A DNA stretch of 64,000 nucleotides, taken from contig JBAMJV010007390.1 of assembly GCA_037951105.1 (NCBI GenBank), positions 173,160 through 237,159 on the forward strand, in the 5' to 3' direction. A program made the position numbers and the translations under genes. Below the pieces are notes generated by a model, which was not told the origin of the DNA, did no database searches, and was given only the letters and a program-made list of their open reading frames with translations. Source of the DNA: Echinarachnius parma. Taxonomy: Eukaryota > Echinodermata > Echinoidea > Clypeasteroida > Echinarachniidae. This document shows, piece by piece, positions 12,451 to 26,900 of this stretch. How positions within the stretch are numbered: position 1 is the stretch's first letter; the number at the start of each line of letters is the position of its first letter.

Positions 12451-12803
12451 TTAAAGCGATCCATTAACTTTTGTCAAATACAACCCAAAATCAATTGGAG
12501 CTTTCCAATGTTTCTTGTACCTTGTTGTTTGGCTTATAACATAAGAATGGAATGGGTTTGGATTTTTGGAATGTCTGTATATATTTATGATTGAATGAAG
12601 AGCAAGCCAGGACTGCTTTTCAATTTGAGTCAAAATCAAAAGGCAGTAGGTGATAAAATCTGAGATCATTTTTCACTTTTTCATTTTCTTTTTCTATGTT
12701 ATCACATATCATTCTGAAAAAATAAAATCTAACAATGATATTGGCATATGACTGAAGTCTTAAATATCACTTTTGGAAAAATCTTATTAATAGATCACTT
12801 TAA
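12451..12803. mobile_element. TTAA MITE family C, copy 1
   Basis: Left end TTAAAGCGATCCATTAACTT, right end AATAGATCACTTTAA, giving inverted ends with TTAA on both sides. The interior matches the copy at 20271-20697 in reverse orientation, including GTACCTTGTTGTTTGGCTTA. Confidence 0.7.
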
Positions 12804-14398
12804 AAAAAAAACACCTTACAAAATACACAATGGTAACCACTTGGTACCCATTGAGTTCCACTTGTTCATAACTGAGTATAAATGCAAGGGAAAGACTTTT
12901 GAAAATTACATCAGAATTTTGAATACCAAGTAAAAAGTAAGATTTTAACCCAAAACGTAAAGATTTTCCATCAGATAATACATTCCAAAAATGTGCAGTG
13001 AACGAAAGTAAACAATTAAATTTATCTGAAAACTAAAAAGTGAAATTTTCAATCACATAAATCTCTTCAAAGACTCAGTACCGAGTGTTTTGAAACTGTA
13101 CAATGTTAGACTAAGTGCACAGTGCTAAAAATGTTTTTGACAATGTAAAAAACTTCTGCTTCTCAAAAAAATGTTGGAGATATATATTTGACACAGTTTG
13201 CATTTGCACTGTTGCATAGATAAAGATTATATTTTGTGTTAGCTGAATTCATTAATTCAATATATACATATATATCATACAATAAGTTAAATATCTTTTA
13301 AATATCATAATCTATACAAATTGAATACAATGTTAATATTTCATAAGAATGTAGAAATGTGAAAATAGCAATTCAATATCTAGACATTAATTAATAATAA
13401 AAGCATAAAACACAAATATACATTGTAACTCATATATCAATTTCAAGAGGGATGGGGTGTTTGTGCGTGGGGGGGAAAACAAATTCCCCAACCTCGACTC
13501 TCAACTAATAGAAAAAACACACAAAACTGATTATGTTCATAGCTTATAAAGCTAAATAGCATAATAATTGAAACTCATTTCACCAGCAAAGAAGAGGTTA
13601 TTCTGGATCATAGATGTATGAATCAATGATTTGATTTTATACTGTTCAGGACCGATTGATTCTGCTATATAACATGTATTCTCCATAGTCCCTAGCCCAA
13701 TTATTTTGGGGACCAGTCCTGAATGGGTTGAAAATGATATTCGCTTTATCTAAAACATATAAATGTAGAATAATTTTGAACACAATGTATCTCTTACTTA
13801 CTATTTAATTACACACAAGCAATACACTTAAGCAATGTAAATATCAGATGGAGACAAACAGTATGATATTTGAAGTTTTGTCCTTATTTGTGAACATTAC
13901 ATAAGTTTAAGAAACTATGTAAAACCCTGGCACACACATTCACAATATACATTGACAGTGATAAATTGCCACAATTCCATAATTAATAGTTCCTCTAATT
14001 TCACACACAAGTAATCTACATTGTATCTACCTATAGTCGGCCCATATCAACAAAACCCTGCTAGCTTCTTTAGCAGTTGCATGCATTTTGCAAAGTAGGG
14101 CCACTCTCCCAATAAATTTCACAGCTGTTAGATGCTCTGGTTTAGGTACGGGCTTTCGATGGAAATTTCATACCTCCAAAGTGTTCCCTCTTCAGCTTTA
14201 CGATGTACTGGTTTGAAGATAGGCCTTCAATGGAAATTTCACAACTCAAATGGTTCTGCTTCTTCTCCCATATATATAGTGACCACAATCAACTAGCCGA
14301 TTATTCTGTCACTTTATTCGGTTGTGATGTAGCAGGATGTGGTACTAGTTAAAAATGGAGAGACGTTGCCCGGCGAATTCTCACGCTTCCAACAGTTG
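12804..14398. other. Intergenic, downstream of TTLL7
   Basis: AT-rich DNA with no recognisable gene. A weak GGACCAGTCCTGAATGGGTT motif at 13709 recurs inverted near 14407 (AACCCATTCAGGACTGGTCC), so a decayed element about 700 bp long may span these points. Confidence 0.35.
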
Positions 14399-14404
14399 TT
14401 TATT
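14399..14404 (-). promoter_or_regulatory. Candidate TTLL7 polyadenylation signal
   Basis: AATAAA on the minus strand about 460 nt past the proposed TTLL7 stop codon. A second hexamer lies at 14313-14318. Either could serve; the motif is weak by itself. Confidence 0.25.
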
Positions 14405-14861
14405 TAACCCATTCAGGACTGGTCCAAAATGCCAAAATCTAACCATTCTGAACAGGTTAAAAAGGATGAGGACCCTTTCTTTGGTTCGTCATTATTCTTG
14501 AGTGAGTTGGTAGGAGAAAGGCGAAACAACTGACTCTCATCAGGGGCAAATCTGTAGTACTTTTTTTCCCTTCTAATTCCGCAGCAACATTCCGCATTCC
14601 TAATTTTAAGGTGGTTCGGATTCGTAGATCCGACGTGTGGTGCCATCATGCGAATGCCTTGCGAACAGTGAAAATACACACTGGTTCAGTGCTACATAAT
14701 GTGCACAAACTAGTCTACCAGTAGTTACAAATGGCAAACCACGTTGTAGCATTTCAAACAGCGCCCTCTACATCTTCACGCATGACAATCTGGTGTCTAA
14801 TAATAGTTCTTTGCGAATAGATAGATACCCGATTCAATAATTCAAAAACTTTGGGATTCCT

Positions 14862-14988
14862 TCATAATTTCTCGAGCGAGTTTGTAGGGTAGAGGCGGGA
14901 CATTCTACTGCTAATTGGAACCATAGCGGCCGGGCTTGCGCTGTTCCACGTTCCTATCTTCGTTGGCGGAGCCCAGGTTGGGTTGGAT
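14862..14988 (-). CDS. TTLL7: TTLL7 candidate last exon 17
   Basis: After the acceptor TCGTCACAG, the frame set by exon 16 stays open for 42 codons to TGA at 14864-14862. It encodes a Ser/Pro-rich tail (PTWAPPTKIGTWNSASPAAM) only faintly like the vertebrate C-terminus. Phase fit and position support it, but similarity alone would not. The alternative is termination just after exon 16. Confidence 0.5.
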
Positions 14989-17900
14989 CTGTGACGAGAT
15001 GGTATGAGAAAACGTTGGAATACTACGTGATGATATGTGGTAATAAGTGATAATTTGTGGTAATTTAGTGATAATTTGTGGTAATAAGTGATAATTTGTG
15101 GTAATCAGTGATAATAAGTGGTTACAAGTGATAATAAGAAGTAATAGGTGAAATTATATGATTATAAGTGATAATATACACATGGGGAAGAGACATTAGT
15201 TAAAACCAGAAAAGCAAATTTGAAACAAAAAAGGGACCTTTTTTTAACATTTATCCACTGTTAAGAGAGTAACTTACTTTTTGGAAAGGAACGTGTTAAT
15301 CCATCAAGGCTAAAGGAGAGGAGGAGGCCTTGTGGTTTGTACTGCTCTTGATGTAATCTGTGAACTGTTGGATGATGAGCATAACCATAACCATAACCAT
15401 AACCCTCTAATAAAGATTCATTTAAGGGGTTTGAAAGTCAAGAAAGAATTCCTGTGAGGATCTTGCCCATCCATTGACACCAAGGTTGATAACTAAGCCC
15501 AGTGGTTACCGCTCTTAGCATCAGCTCTGGTAGGCAACAAGCATAACCATAACCCTCTTTTAAACACTCATTGGAGGGGTTTGAAGTTTATTAAAATGTT
15601 GCCAAATTAAGAAGAGAGTTGCCTTTGGTAAGGAGCTTGGCCATCCACCGAGTCCTGGGTAGTTGTCGAGGCCGTTAGACGATGAGCATAACCATAACCC
15701 TCAACTAAACACTCATTGAAGGGGTCTGAAAGTCATTCAAATGTTCGTAAAATAGAGAACAGAGTTAAAAATACCTTTGGTATGGAGCATGCCCGTCTGC
15801 TGAGGCCGGGGTTGAAGACAAGGCCCTGTGATATTACCACTCTTGGTGTCGGGTACGAACTGGTAGACGATGAGGATAACAGTAATCCCTCAACTAAACA
15901 CAGTCATTAAAATGTTTCCAAAGTGAGAAGAGAGTTAAATTTACCTTTGGTACGGAGCATGCCCGTTTGCCGAGGCCGGGGTCGAAGATGAGGCCCTGTG
16001 GTTACCGCTCTTGGTGTCCGCTGCGAACTGGTAGACGATGAGGAGGCAGTCCTGGCACAGTCTGACGACTCGTCGACAGCAGTCCATCTCCACAACGCTC
16101 ACCACCTCCGTACTCTTGCTGAAGATCGTCTCCCAGGACCCCCTGTCAAAATAAGACAAGATTTGTTGATTAATTCAATGTTAACAATAGTGATGAAATA
16201 ATACTCATGACTACTTATGACCATATGGGGGGGGGGGGGGGGGCTAGGGGGAGCAAAAACATTTTAATTGATGACGACAAGTAAAATTTCACAAATGGTC
16301 TCGGTTGCTTGCCTGATCGAGCAACTTACATTTATCTTCCACTAAGAGAATAGAATGTAGTTCCTTACACAAACAAGAGCCCCAGGGGGGCACGACGCTC
16401 ACCTGAGGTCAATCAATTCACATCTGGCGCATGTTCTCTCTGGCACCCTCAGAAGATATGAAATCAGTTGAAATCATGCCAAAATCTATAATGTGATGTA
16501 CTATTTAATCAATAACTTTTGATCCCCTGTACCTAACATTATGATTTACCATAATGTTTGGGTGAATCATAAAAAAAGACAGACACACATATAAGACAAA
16601 GCTTAACACATTTCACCAGCCACTGACCACTTCAGCATATTAACCCCACTCACATAGGGACCCTATGGGGCCATTCTGCGATATGACAACTTGCATTGTC
16701 ATTTACCGTAAATCTCCGTGTGTACGGCGCACTCGTGTATAAGGCGCACCCCCTACTTTCTAAAAAAAAGAAATTTTGTTTTGGGACACTTACTTACAAA
16801 GATCTTCAATTATGAGAAAAATTTATAACAAATTGTTAATTATTAGATAATTGCATATATAATGAGTACTGCTGCTCATGAATGTATGAATATTCATTAG
16901 TAATTTGCTTAATTAAAATTTACATATTTTTTACACTTGGTGCCCTCCTCCAGGGCCCCCCTGGGGGCCACGCCCACCATTTTAGCAACTTTGGTTCCTC
17001 TACCCCTAAAGATGATTCCTGCCATGTTTGGTTGGAATCTAATCATTGATTCTGGAGAAGAAGATGAAAATGTATATTTCCTATGGTAGGACCCCCCAAA
17101 AAACTGTTACGCCCACAGGACCCTTATGGGGCCACCCACAAAAATCTTGTGAACAACTTTCATTCTTCATCAATAGAGGCATCTAAATATGAAATATCAG
17201 GTCTGTCATACTTCTGGATCTTGAGAAGAAGATATTTAAAATTAACATATTTTTTACACTTGGTGCCCTCCCCCAGGGCCCCCCTGAGGGCCACGCCCAC
17301 CATTTTAGCAACTTCGATTCCTCTACCCCTAAGGATGATTCCTGCCATGTTTGGTTGGAATCTAATCATTGGTTCTGGAGAAGAAGATGAAAATGTATAT
17401 TTCCTATGGTAGGGCCCCAAAAAAAACTGTTACGCCCACAGGGCCCTTGTGGGGCCACCCACAAAAATCTTGTGAACAACTTTCATTCTTCATCAATAGA
17501 GGCATCTACATATGAAATATCAGGTCTGTCATACTTCTGGATCTTGAGAAGAAGATGTTTAAAATTTACATATTTTTTACACTTGGTGCCCTCCTCCAGG
17601 GCCCCCCTGGGGGCCACGCCCACCATTTTAGCAACTTTGGTTCCTCTACCCCTAAAGATGATTCCTGCCATGTTTGGTTGGAATCTAATCATTGATTCTG
17701 GAGAAGAAGATGAAAATGTATATTTCCTATGGTAGGGCCCCCAAAAAAACTGTTACGCCCACAGGGCCCTTATGGGACCACCCACAAAAATCTTGTGAAC
17801 AACTTTCATTCTTCATCAATAGAGGCATCTAAATATGAAATATCAGGTCTGTCATACTTCTGGATGTTGAGAAGAAGATGTTTAAAATTTACATATTTTT

Positions 17901-20900
17901 TACATTTGGTGCCCTCCCCCAGGGCCCCCCTGGGGGCCACGCCCACCATTTTAGCAACTTTGGTTCCTCTACCCCTAAATATGATTCCTGCCAAGTTTGG
18001 TTGGAATCCGATCATTGGTTCTGGAGAAGAAGATGAAAATGTAAAAAGTTTACGGACGACGGACGACGCACGACGGACGACGGACGACGGACGACGCACG
18101 ACGCACGACGGACGACGGACGACGGACGACGGACAAAAAGCGATCACAATAGCTCACTTGAGCCTTTGGCTCAGGTGAGCTAAAAATCTCATCCAAAAGT
18201 AAGCAGGCAAGTAACTTGTCTGTTTGGGCAAGTAAAATGTGAAAAGTTATGTTTTTACTTGCCCAAACGGGCCAGTAGAGGAAATCGTTAATGTGGAGGC
18301 TTGTAACATACCCTGTGGATGAGAAGCAGTTCCACAGTCCTTGCCCGTGACTCCACAGCAGCCGGTTGAAAACCTTGTTGAAGATGCGGTACAGTCGGAT
18401 GTTCTCCACATCAGTGCAGTGCCACGTTCGTTGAACTAGGGCCTTGACGTTCGAGCGCACGATGTCGATGACCTTACGCCGCTTAATGGAGTCTAGTTTA
18501 ACGAGCCAGTACGAAGCTATCCGTGGCTTGTGGTACTTCCAACTGTCTTCAATCTGTGAGAATTAGGAGAAGGACAGGACAAGATTACAATTTTGTGTCA
18601 TAATTCAATGATTAAATATAATTAAATAAATGATTATCTTAATTGATAGAGATTTTACATTAAAGGGGTAGTTTAGTTTTGGTAGAGAGGGCGCTGCACA
18701 TCACAATTTTTTTGTGAGGTAATGAAAAACTGAGTGTCGAATTTGAGAGAACATGCAATTTTAATGGCAGAATAAACTTTATTTGGTCAAAATCGACCCA
18801 GAAACGGCTGAAATATCAATAAATATATCTGATCTTATAATTATTTGGGGCCCAAATAATTAGATGATTTGTTCAAAAAATTAAAAAAATGCTTGCACTT
18901 TTTCAAAAATTTTCAAAAGAGTTTTTTAAATAGTTGTTGATGATCTCTCTATTCAATCATTATTTCAATAAAACATCACATGCATAATTTTGTATGAAAA
19001 ATGGTTGAAACCAATGCCTTTTTAGAAAGCGCCCTCTTGTGTTTTAATGGCTCTTTTTGAACGATAACGGGCTTTTTACTTAGTCGTTTGTAATTTTGTA
19101 TATCTTTCGAGCATGGTTGAGTTATAAATATTAGTTGATAATGTTAGTGTCCAGGTTTGGTTACTAAAGTTCAGCCTTACCAAAACTGTACTACCCATTT
19201 AAGAGTGCACGATATTGATTATTTTGTGTTGATTAAGTGAATCTAGTAGTTGTGGTTTGTGGTATTTCCAACCGTCTTGGTCAATCTGTCCGGTTTACAA
19301 AATATAGAAAATAAGTATAGTAACCAATTATTTTAAAAAGAAAAAAAAATACAGATTTTGACTCACCCTGCCTACTGACGACGCAGTTTGTACAACTATC
19401 CTTTGCTATTAATAATGTTACATGGAAGAATGTAGACCTATGCTTAATTTATGTTTTTTAATTTTTATAAACATTTTTGTTTACGAATGTACTCACAATC
19501 TTGCCCCAGGTTATTTACATACATTATTAACCCGTTCCTTACAAGTTTCTGAAATCCCCATAGACTTTGTACACAACCCACTCGGCTCCCGTGGTCAAGG
19601 GGTTAAGTGTTCCTAGACAAGCAAATTATAACCTTTGTTGTAAAGTAGATACATCAATGGTAACGGTCCAAGAACAAATCATAAGGACAGGGAACAAAGT
19701 TTTCATTTTGCTGGCCCCACAGTTTGGAATAGTTTGCCACTAGACTTGAGGTTGTCCCCCAAAGTAGAAATATTTAAAGGGTACCACCACCCAAAAAAAA
19801 AATTCTATTAAATGAAAGGTAACATCTTTAGTAGTCCATTCCATCAACAAGTTCACAAAAATATGTTTCCAGAAAAAAATATATAATTGGAAAACGCATC
19901 ACCATTCTAAAGCATGCGTTCATGGGTCTGAATGTACGAAGACTACTTTGTCCAGAGCGAACGAATCGTCTGGGATTCTATTGTCTTCAAACGTACGCGT
20001 GAATAGCATTGGCGCGCTGGCAAATGTTTGGCCCATACGGAACCACAAAATAATAGTGGTTCTGTAAGTGGTGGTAATTAATTGCTTTGTTTATGAATTA
20101 CACAACCCTTTGCAAAATGTTGGGTATATTTGATATCACAAAACGGTACCAAAACATATAATTATGTGTTGTTCTTTGCCTGTGGTCCCCATGAAGAGAA
20201 ATTAAAAAGCATCCATTTTTAAAATTGTAGATTGGAGAGGTTATTAAACAGTTATTAATCCGAAAGGGGCTATAAGTGATCCATCAACTTTATATTTTTC
20301 CCAAAAGTGATATTTGAGACTTCAATCATATACCAATATAATTGTAAGATTCTTGAGAATGATATGTAAGATTCTCATAGAAAAGGAATAATGTTTACTT
20401 AGTGAAAAAAGAGTTAATTGATGTCAGATTTTATCCTTATCATTAGTTTGAAGTTTCCGAATTTGAATACTATGGAGGATTTAGTATCCAAATTTGGATA
20501 CTATTGACTACGGGCAAAAGCGTCTACAGACGCTTTGAAATTCAATCTGAAATATCTCCATAATAAGAGAGACATATGAAAATTCAGAACCCATTTCATT
20601 CTCCTGTTACCATTAGCCAAACAACAAGGTACAAGAGAAGTGTGAAAGCTCCACAAGATTTTGGTTGAATTTCGGCAAAGTTAATGGATCACTTTAATTG
20701 TAATTATCATGATATTTTTTTGCTCACCTGTGCCAGTATCATGTTTGCCTCCTCATCCGATTTCCCTGGGAACTTGATGCGCATCTCACTGAGCGACGTC
20801 GCCATGCCCCGCAACATCTCCTCCTGTTTGTCCCTGAGGGCAGCAGACACTAAGTCCTCATTCTGTTTCCAATGAGATACACAAATAGTTTATAATTATT

Positions 20901-23900
20901 TCCAGAGGTGTGATATGTGATAACCTCTGGAATATAAGTTGTGATGTGCAAACAAAACAAAAAAACATTTAGATAGGAACATTGCATGAAGTTTAAATTC
21001 AATTCCCATTCTTGAAAAAATGGTCAGTCAAAATGTTTAATACTGCACACAGAATAGTTTGGGCTAACATATGAGCAAAAATGAAAACAAAGAATATAAC
21101 AAGAACAAATGTTTATCACTAGGTCATAAGACGGACAAACACTTGTACTGAAAAATAATAGCTCTTAGAAGCAGGAGCATTAATTAAATAGCATTGGTAA
21201 TCAAAATTCAAGACATTTGTGACTTGATATAGCAAAACCATGCACTGGTTGGTAATTCATGTTTTGAATTTTAAGTTTACGTAATGTATGTAAAAGAATT
21301 ATGTTTGTAATATTGAATTATTGTCCGGTGTTTTAGAAGGCATCAAATGAAATTTGTTAGTGATGAGGCCTTTCTCATAGCTTGAAAATCTAAATTTAGG
21401 CTTGGTAGTGCAGAGTTTTGCTATATCAAGGCACATTTCATTAGGGGATTACTTTGGTTGTGCCGAAAATGCAGATGACATCTTTGAAGAAAAGTACACC
21501 ATTTAATTGCCAAATCTTCTAATAAGTAATATGTGGTGGAAGGCTTTACAAAACATTACTAAGTAACAACCTGACTTGATTGTGATCATTGGTTAACACT
21601 ATATGGGAATTCATAGCATGGTATTGCAGCAGTCAAGGATTAAGAGAAAGGCCTACCATTTTCTTTTTCCAGTCTGTCTTGTACTAGCTAAATCAGAGAG
21701 GCTTGGGATCTATATTATGGATCAGGTTTCAGATTGGTTTTGGGATTGGAATTAGCGGCAAAGGCTAGTTTCAAGGCTGAGGGTCATGAGAAAATGGAAT
21801 TTTCAGACAACGTGGAGCAGACCAAACGAGACATATAACTAATGCTGTTAGGTAAAGAAAAAATCCCGGATCGATCTCGGATCGGTAGAATTCAAAATCG
21901 CTAACGAGATTCTCGGATCGGATCGGATCTCGGAAAAAAATAATATTGCAATTTGCTCTGAAAAAAATGCAGCGTTGTAGACTTATCTTTCTTGTTTTAT
22001 ATGCCAATAATATTAACAATGTTGACGCTTTGAGGCATGCACATATCAACCTTTACAGAAAAACAGTTACAGACTATTCAGAATTAACTAAGTTTCGCAA
22101 GAAAAGTATTTTTTCCGAAGTGAATTGGGCCTAGAAATCGATCGTTTGTTCAGCATCGCGCCACACATTCACAGAACTCAGCCGGCCAGTCACGGGGAAA
22201 CATCACATGAAAATATGTACGATCTTCTTGGTGAGAGCCTTCAAAAAGTGGCTATAAATTAGCCTTTTTGTGATCAACACAATTTTGGTAGTCTACTTAC
22301 ATGATAACATGGCATTTGAAAGCTGAACAGATTTTAAAAAATACCCCCAAAACAATGAAAAACTGGGCTGAATATATCGATAAATTTCCAAAGCACGTTC
22401 GTGAGGGAAGGTTGAAGTAGTTACGGTACCGGTAGCAGCAAGTTTTCGGGCCGCTGCACTGCTGGCATGTTTCACGCATATTCGCTCGTGTACGGGTCTT
22501 TGTTTCATACGCCGGATTCATCCGCGATCTGTTATGTATTATACATGTAGTTGTTATTTACCGATTTTTTTAGTAGTTGTTTGCATTGCTTTGGGGCTCA
22601 GTTTTTTTTCTGTTCAGCTTTTAAACGCCATGCAATCATGTAAGTAGAATATCAAAACATTTAAACATGGTGCAAATAACCAAAATACGTATTTTGAGCC
22701 ACTTTTAGAATGCACTGGCTGATCAGCTCGATCATACAGATATACATCTGAAGTCTCCCCGAGAGTGTCGGCCTAACTTTGTGTGCATTTCCGTCGGCAA
22801 TATCGTTCAAATGACTAGCAATTTTGCGCATCCTGTTCAATTTTCGACTGCGAAACGAATTAATGAACCAAGAATTTCTCCAAAATAACCACTCATAAAG
22901 TAAACAATATTGATTCCCCCATTCTTTATTTAAATTACACTACTTAATGGACTGTCAAACATACACATTTTCAATAATTACTGGAGAAAATGGGTCGGCA
23001 AAATCTTCCGATATTTTCTACCGAGAAAATTTATTTCTCGGATCCGTCTCGGATCCGGCTCAGAAGCGATTATCGCCGGGAAATCGGATCTTTCCCGGAT
23101 CGGATAACAGCATTACATATAACGCGTGGGTGCAGGCAGACCACGCAAACACATACCAAAAGGATGAGAGGTAAAACCTACCATTGCACTATTGACCCCT
23201 GCCGGCGGTATCCTATTGGTGGATGACTTCGGTCTGGTCAGGGACCTTGATCTCTCCAACGCCGAAGACAAGTTACTGTGAGACGCCGAGAGCGGTCGGG
23301 CAGACCCCGGCCGCGATCCCGGGCGCTGCGCCGACTGGGGGCGTCTCCTACCCCCAACGAGGGATGGGGTGGATGCCCCCGCCCCTAAATATGACCCCCT
23401 CGTCGCTGGGCGGGATGCCCTGGAATAAGGTGAAGTCCGATCGTCCACCGATCCAGCAATGTCTCTCCTTCTTGTCTTGTCCTTGATTATGTTGCCGTTG
23501 GTTACGGAGGGAGGCGTGTTGGGTCGTGATAACTCGGGATCCTCCTCCTCCTCCTCCTCTTCTTCATCCTCCAGTTCCTCCTCCTCCTGGTTGTCCACCG
23601 TTGGCATTGAGGATAAGGGCTGTGGTGGAGGATATCGACAGTTAAGTTCAAGGTCGGTTCATTTCACATCTCTTAAAAACTACAAACAGAATACGCATTG
23701 AAAAAAAAACGAGACAAATGATGCATCATTTTCTCAAAAGCAAATAGTAAATTTGTAAATTATGTTTTCAAGGTGCCCTGCTTCACAAGCTTTCTAGCGC
23801 ACCTCAACAATTTGTTAATTTCCTTGTATGTTATGTATATTGATTATAAATATTTGGTTAATTTGGGGGGGGGGGTGTTGAGCATAATAAAGCCAAAGGA

Positions 23901-26900
23901 ACAATTTTTAGGGTGGTTAGGGCAGGCAGACCTTTATATTTTCTTTAAACTGCAATCCATCATGCCATCATTTTGTGATAGTGAAGAGTTATGAGTCAGA
24001 AATTAGTCAGGGTGGGTTATGTACATATATATATATATATTTTTTTTTTTGGGGGGGGGGGGGGGCTGGCGGAGAAGGGGGTGGGAGGGTTGGGGGCAGG
24101 AGGGTGCATTACCTGTGGTCCCCTGTAACCTTTGGCACTTCCATCCAGGCTGCTGTTCTCTGACAGATCACACTGACGCAGCATGTCTAACAACTCCTCT
24201 TCCTGCAGACAAATGAATAAGAAACAAAATTAGGAAATTGAATGAAAATGATGAAAACTGCTTATCCGCTATGCTAGATTCAAAAGCTTGGATATACACC
24301 TTGACTTACAAGATACAAAATAAGTAAAACTCATAATAATTAAATGGCCTATATGAAGTATGTATTGAGTAGGGTCTGGGTGCGCTTTGTTTGCAATGCT
24401 GATGATTCGGCTCTTATTGATGTGCAAGCCTTCAACTCTTTGAGATATTACGATTGTGAAAACTGGTCAGATCTAATGACAAACAGACTGACTATATGAA
24501 AATATAATGACTCCTAGCCACTCCTTGGCAGAGGCATACAAATTCTCTTTGCTCTTTCTCACCTGAACTTGTCCCGACATAAGCCGATACGCATCTTTTT
24601 GGATCGACGCTGCACGCCCAGACAGGAAGATCTCAAAGGCGTCATCGATCAGGCTGTCGTAGCGAGTCTTGAGCAGCATGTCCTGGGGTGGGTAGATGCG
24701 GCGGAAGCGGCCCATGTTGCGATTCTCGTAATCCTCGCGGGCGTTTTCCCGTCGCACCTGCGCCAACTTCTGCCGGATCTCCGTCTTACGCGCTTCCACC
24801 TTCTTCAGCTGTCTTTCTGTCTCCTAAGAACCGGGATAAGAGAGAAACACATTTAGTACGTGAGCTATGTAGGTAATTATCCAAAGAAGCTAAAATATGA
24901 GAACACAATGCTAGTTGAGAATGGTTGGTTCCACATACAATTTTTATATTTTATCCTTTAAGTTAAGTTTCATATCTGTATTGTCTGCTCTTCTACTCCC
25001 TGATGCAGGGAATATATTATAATACTCGTGTGAGAGAGGAGGATTGGTGCGTCCTGAAAAGGACTATAGAGAGTCCTGAAATATACTGTCCGGGAATATA
25101 TTGTTTTCGATTCTATCAGTCTAACTGATACTTACGACTGTTAATTTGCTTTTGGTCTTTAAACTTCAGCTGGATGTTGCATAAAATAGTTTAAAAAGCT
25201 AGTCTGAAAATAGGGCCTTAATGCACAAATTTGATGGACTCAAATGCGCATATATTCTGACTCTAATGTTGCTGTGCAAAAGTTTGATCATTGCTCGAGA
25301 GTGGTATGTGTGTTCTAATCCAAGGCTTACCGATGCCTCTGTAGACAGCCTCTTGGTTGGTCTGAGAAGTCTCTTCTGAGCTTCAGCCTTCTGAGCAGCC
25401 ATGCCCTTGCGCTTGTCCGAGGTGCGCATGTTGATGAGGCGGAACGTGTCGGAGAGGAGCCCGCTCTTGATGTCCAGGTCGATCTTCTCGTCGGTGCCGA
25501 AGCTGGGCGCACGGTTCACCTGGTGAAGAAGATTGTGGTAGAGATGTTGTGTTCAGCAAAACAACTTGATGATGATGTTCAAACCAACATTGTTTAATCA
25601 GTGTACATGCCAGGACCTCAAAGCATACACTGCCATTGCTGGTGTTACCCCCATGTTGGAAATTGGTCTAAATTGGTCTGGTTTGGTAGTTTTTTTTATG
25701 CGTTTTTTTTGTTGAAGGTTTTATTGAATCTAGGGAATTAGGCATATTAATAGTTAAAATGTCTGAATTTCAAGTTTGAACTAACCTCGAGTACCCAAGG
25801 TTTCAGTTTCCAAGGTTGGAAATTGGTCTGGTTTGGGAGTTTTTTTTATATGCTTTTATGTTCTGAAGGTTTTAGTTAATCTCAGGCATTAGGCATATTA
25901 ATGGTTGAAATGTCTGAATTCTCAGTTTATACTAACCTCAAGCACCCATGGTTTCAGTTTCCGGTCCAGTAGGACGTCGAATCCCAGGACTTCGAAGCAT
26001 ACACTGTCATTGCTGGTGTTGCCCCCGGGTCGGCAGTTGCGGTATGCGTGCAGTACATGTGGTTCCGCCACGATGATTGTTTTCACCAAAACTTCCTGTA
26101 ATTAAACAAAATGAAGACATTCGTAACAAGTGGTATAAATCTGTATAGGTTGGCTGCTGTCATTGATTGATCTGAAGATAACTCAGGCAGAGTCTGCAAA
26201 TACATTTATACAATTAAGATCGCCACTTTCTCTACCATAATCTAATTTTGATAACCCCAAGAGATTAAGCGCTTCATGACCATGCTAATATTGGTGTTGC
26301 ACTGAGTGTTTGGGCTCTTTTTGTTGACCTTTGACCTCATGGCTCCCTAAACAATATTATAGGCACCTCAAGCTACATACAGGTACCAAATGTAGCGTTA
26401 ATCCGTCACACGTTGATTAAGGAACTGTTATGTTCGCTGAAAGTTTGAGTTTTTCTTGTTGAACTTTTATCCTATGATCCCAAACGTCCCAATCTGCAGC
26501 GGATGCTTAAAAACTAACTTACAGCTATGTCTTTCCATAGCGTGGATATACATGTAGGTAGTCTGTGAGAAAGTAGATATCTAATGCCTACACTCCTTGT
26601 TGACCTTTGACCTTCCAACCCCAAATCTAACCAATCTGCATTGGATGCTTAAAAAAGTAACTTACAGCTATGTCTTTCCATAGCCTGGCTATGTTGTAGT
26701 CCTTGCGTCTAAGGTAGTCCGTGAGAAAGAAGATGTCTAATGCCTACACTTAGTTGAAAGCTTATTCCTTCCTTGTTGACCTTTGACCTTCCAACCCCAA
26801 ATCTAACCAATCTGCATTGGATGCTTAACAAATGAACTTACTGCTATGTCTTTCCATAGGGTGGCTATGTTGTAGTCCTTGCGTCGGAGGTAGTCTGTCA

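Larger units (their letters stand above)
16373..18186. mobile_element. Composite repeat, CAAGAGCCCCAGG start to CTCAGGTGAGCTAA end
   Basis: The left end has GAGCCCCAGGGGGGCACGACGCTCACCTGAGG and the right end AATAGCTCACTTGAGCC and GGCTCAGGTGAGCTAA, a layout I recall from dispersed repeats of marine invertebrates. Between them lies a 323-bp tandem array and an ACGGACGACG array. It sits in the intron between TTLL7 exons 15 and 16. Limits are approximate. Confidence 0.55.

Noticed and set aside
15379..15405. Telomere-like CATAACCATAACC repeat
   Set aside because: The unit is not a telomeric hexamer and it belongs to the spacer of the exon 16 copy array.
17083..18147. Repeated 109-149-codon open frames on both strands
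   Set aside because: They recur with the 323-bp tandem unit and show no homology or splice support.
23223..23701. Plus-strand open frames, including a poly-Ser stretch
   Set aside because: Shadow of TTLL7 exon 13 on the minus strand, where the same DNA encodes the Glu-rich linker.
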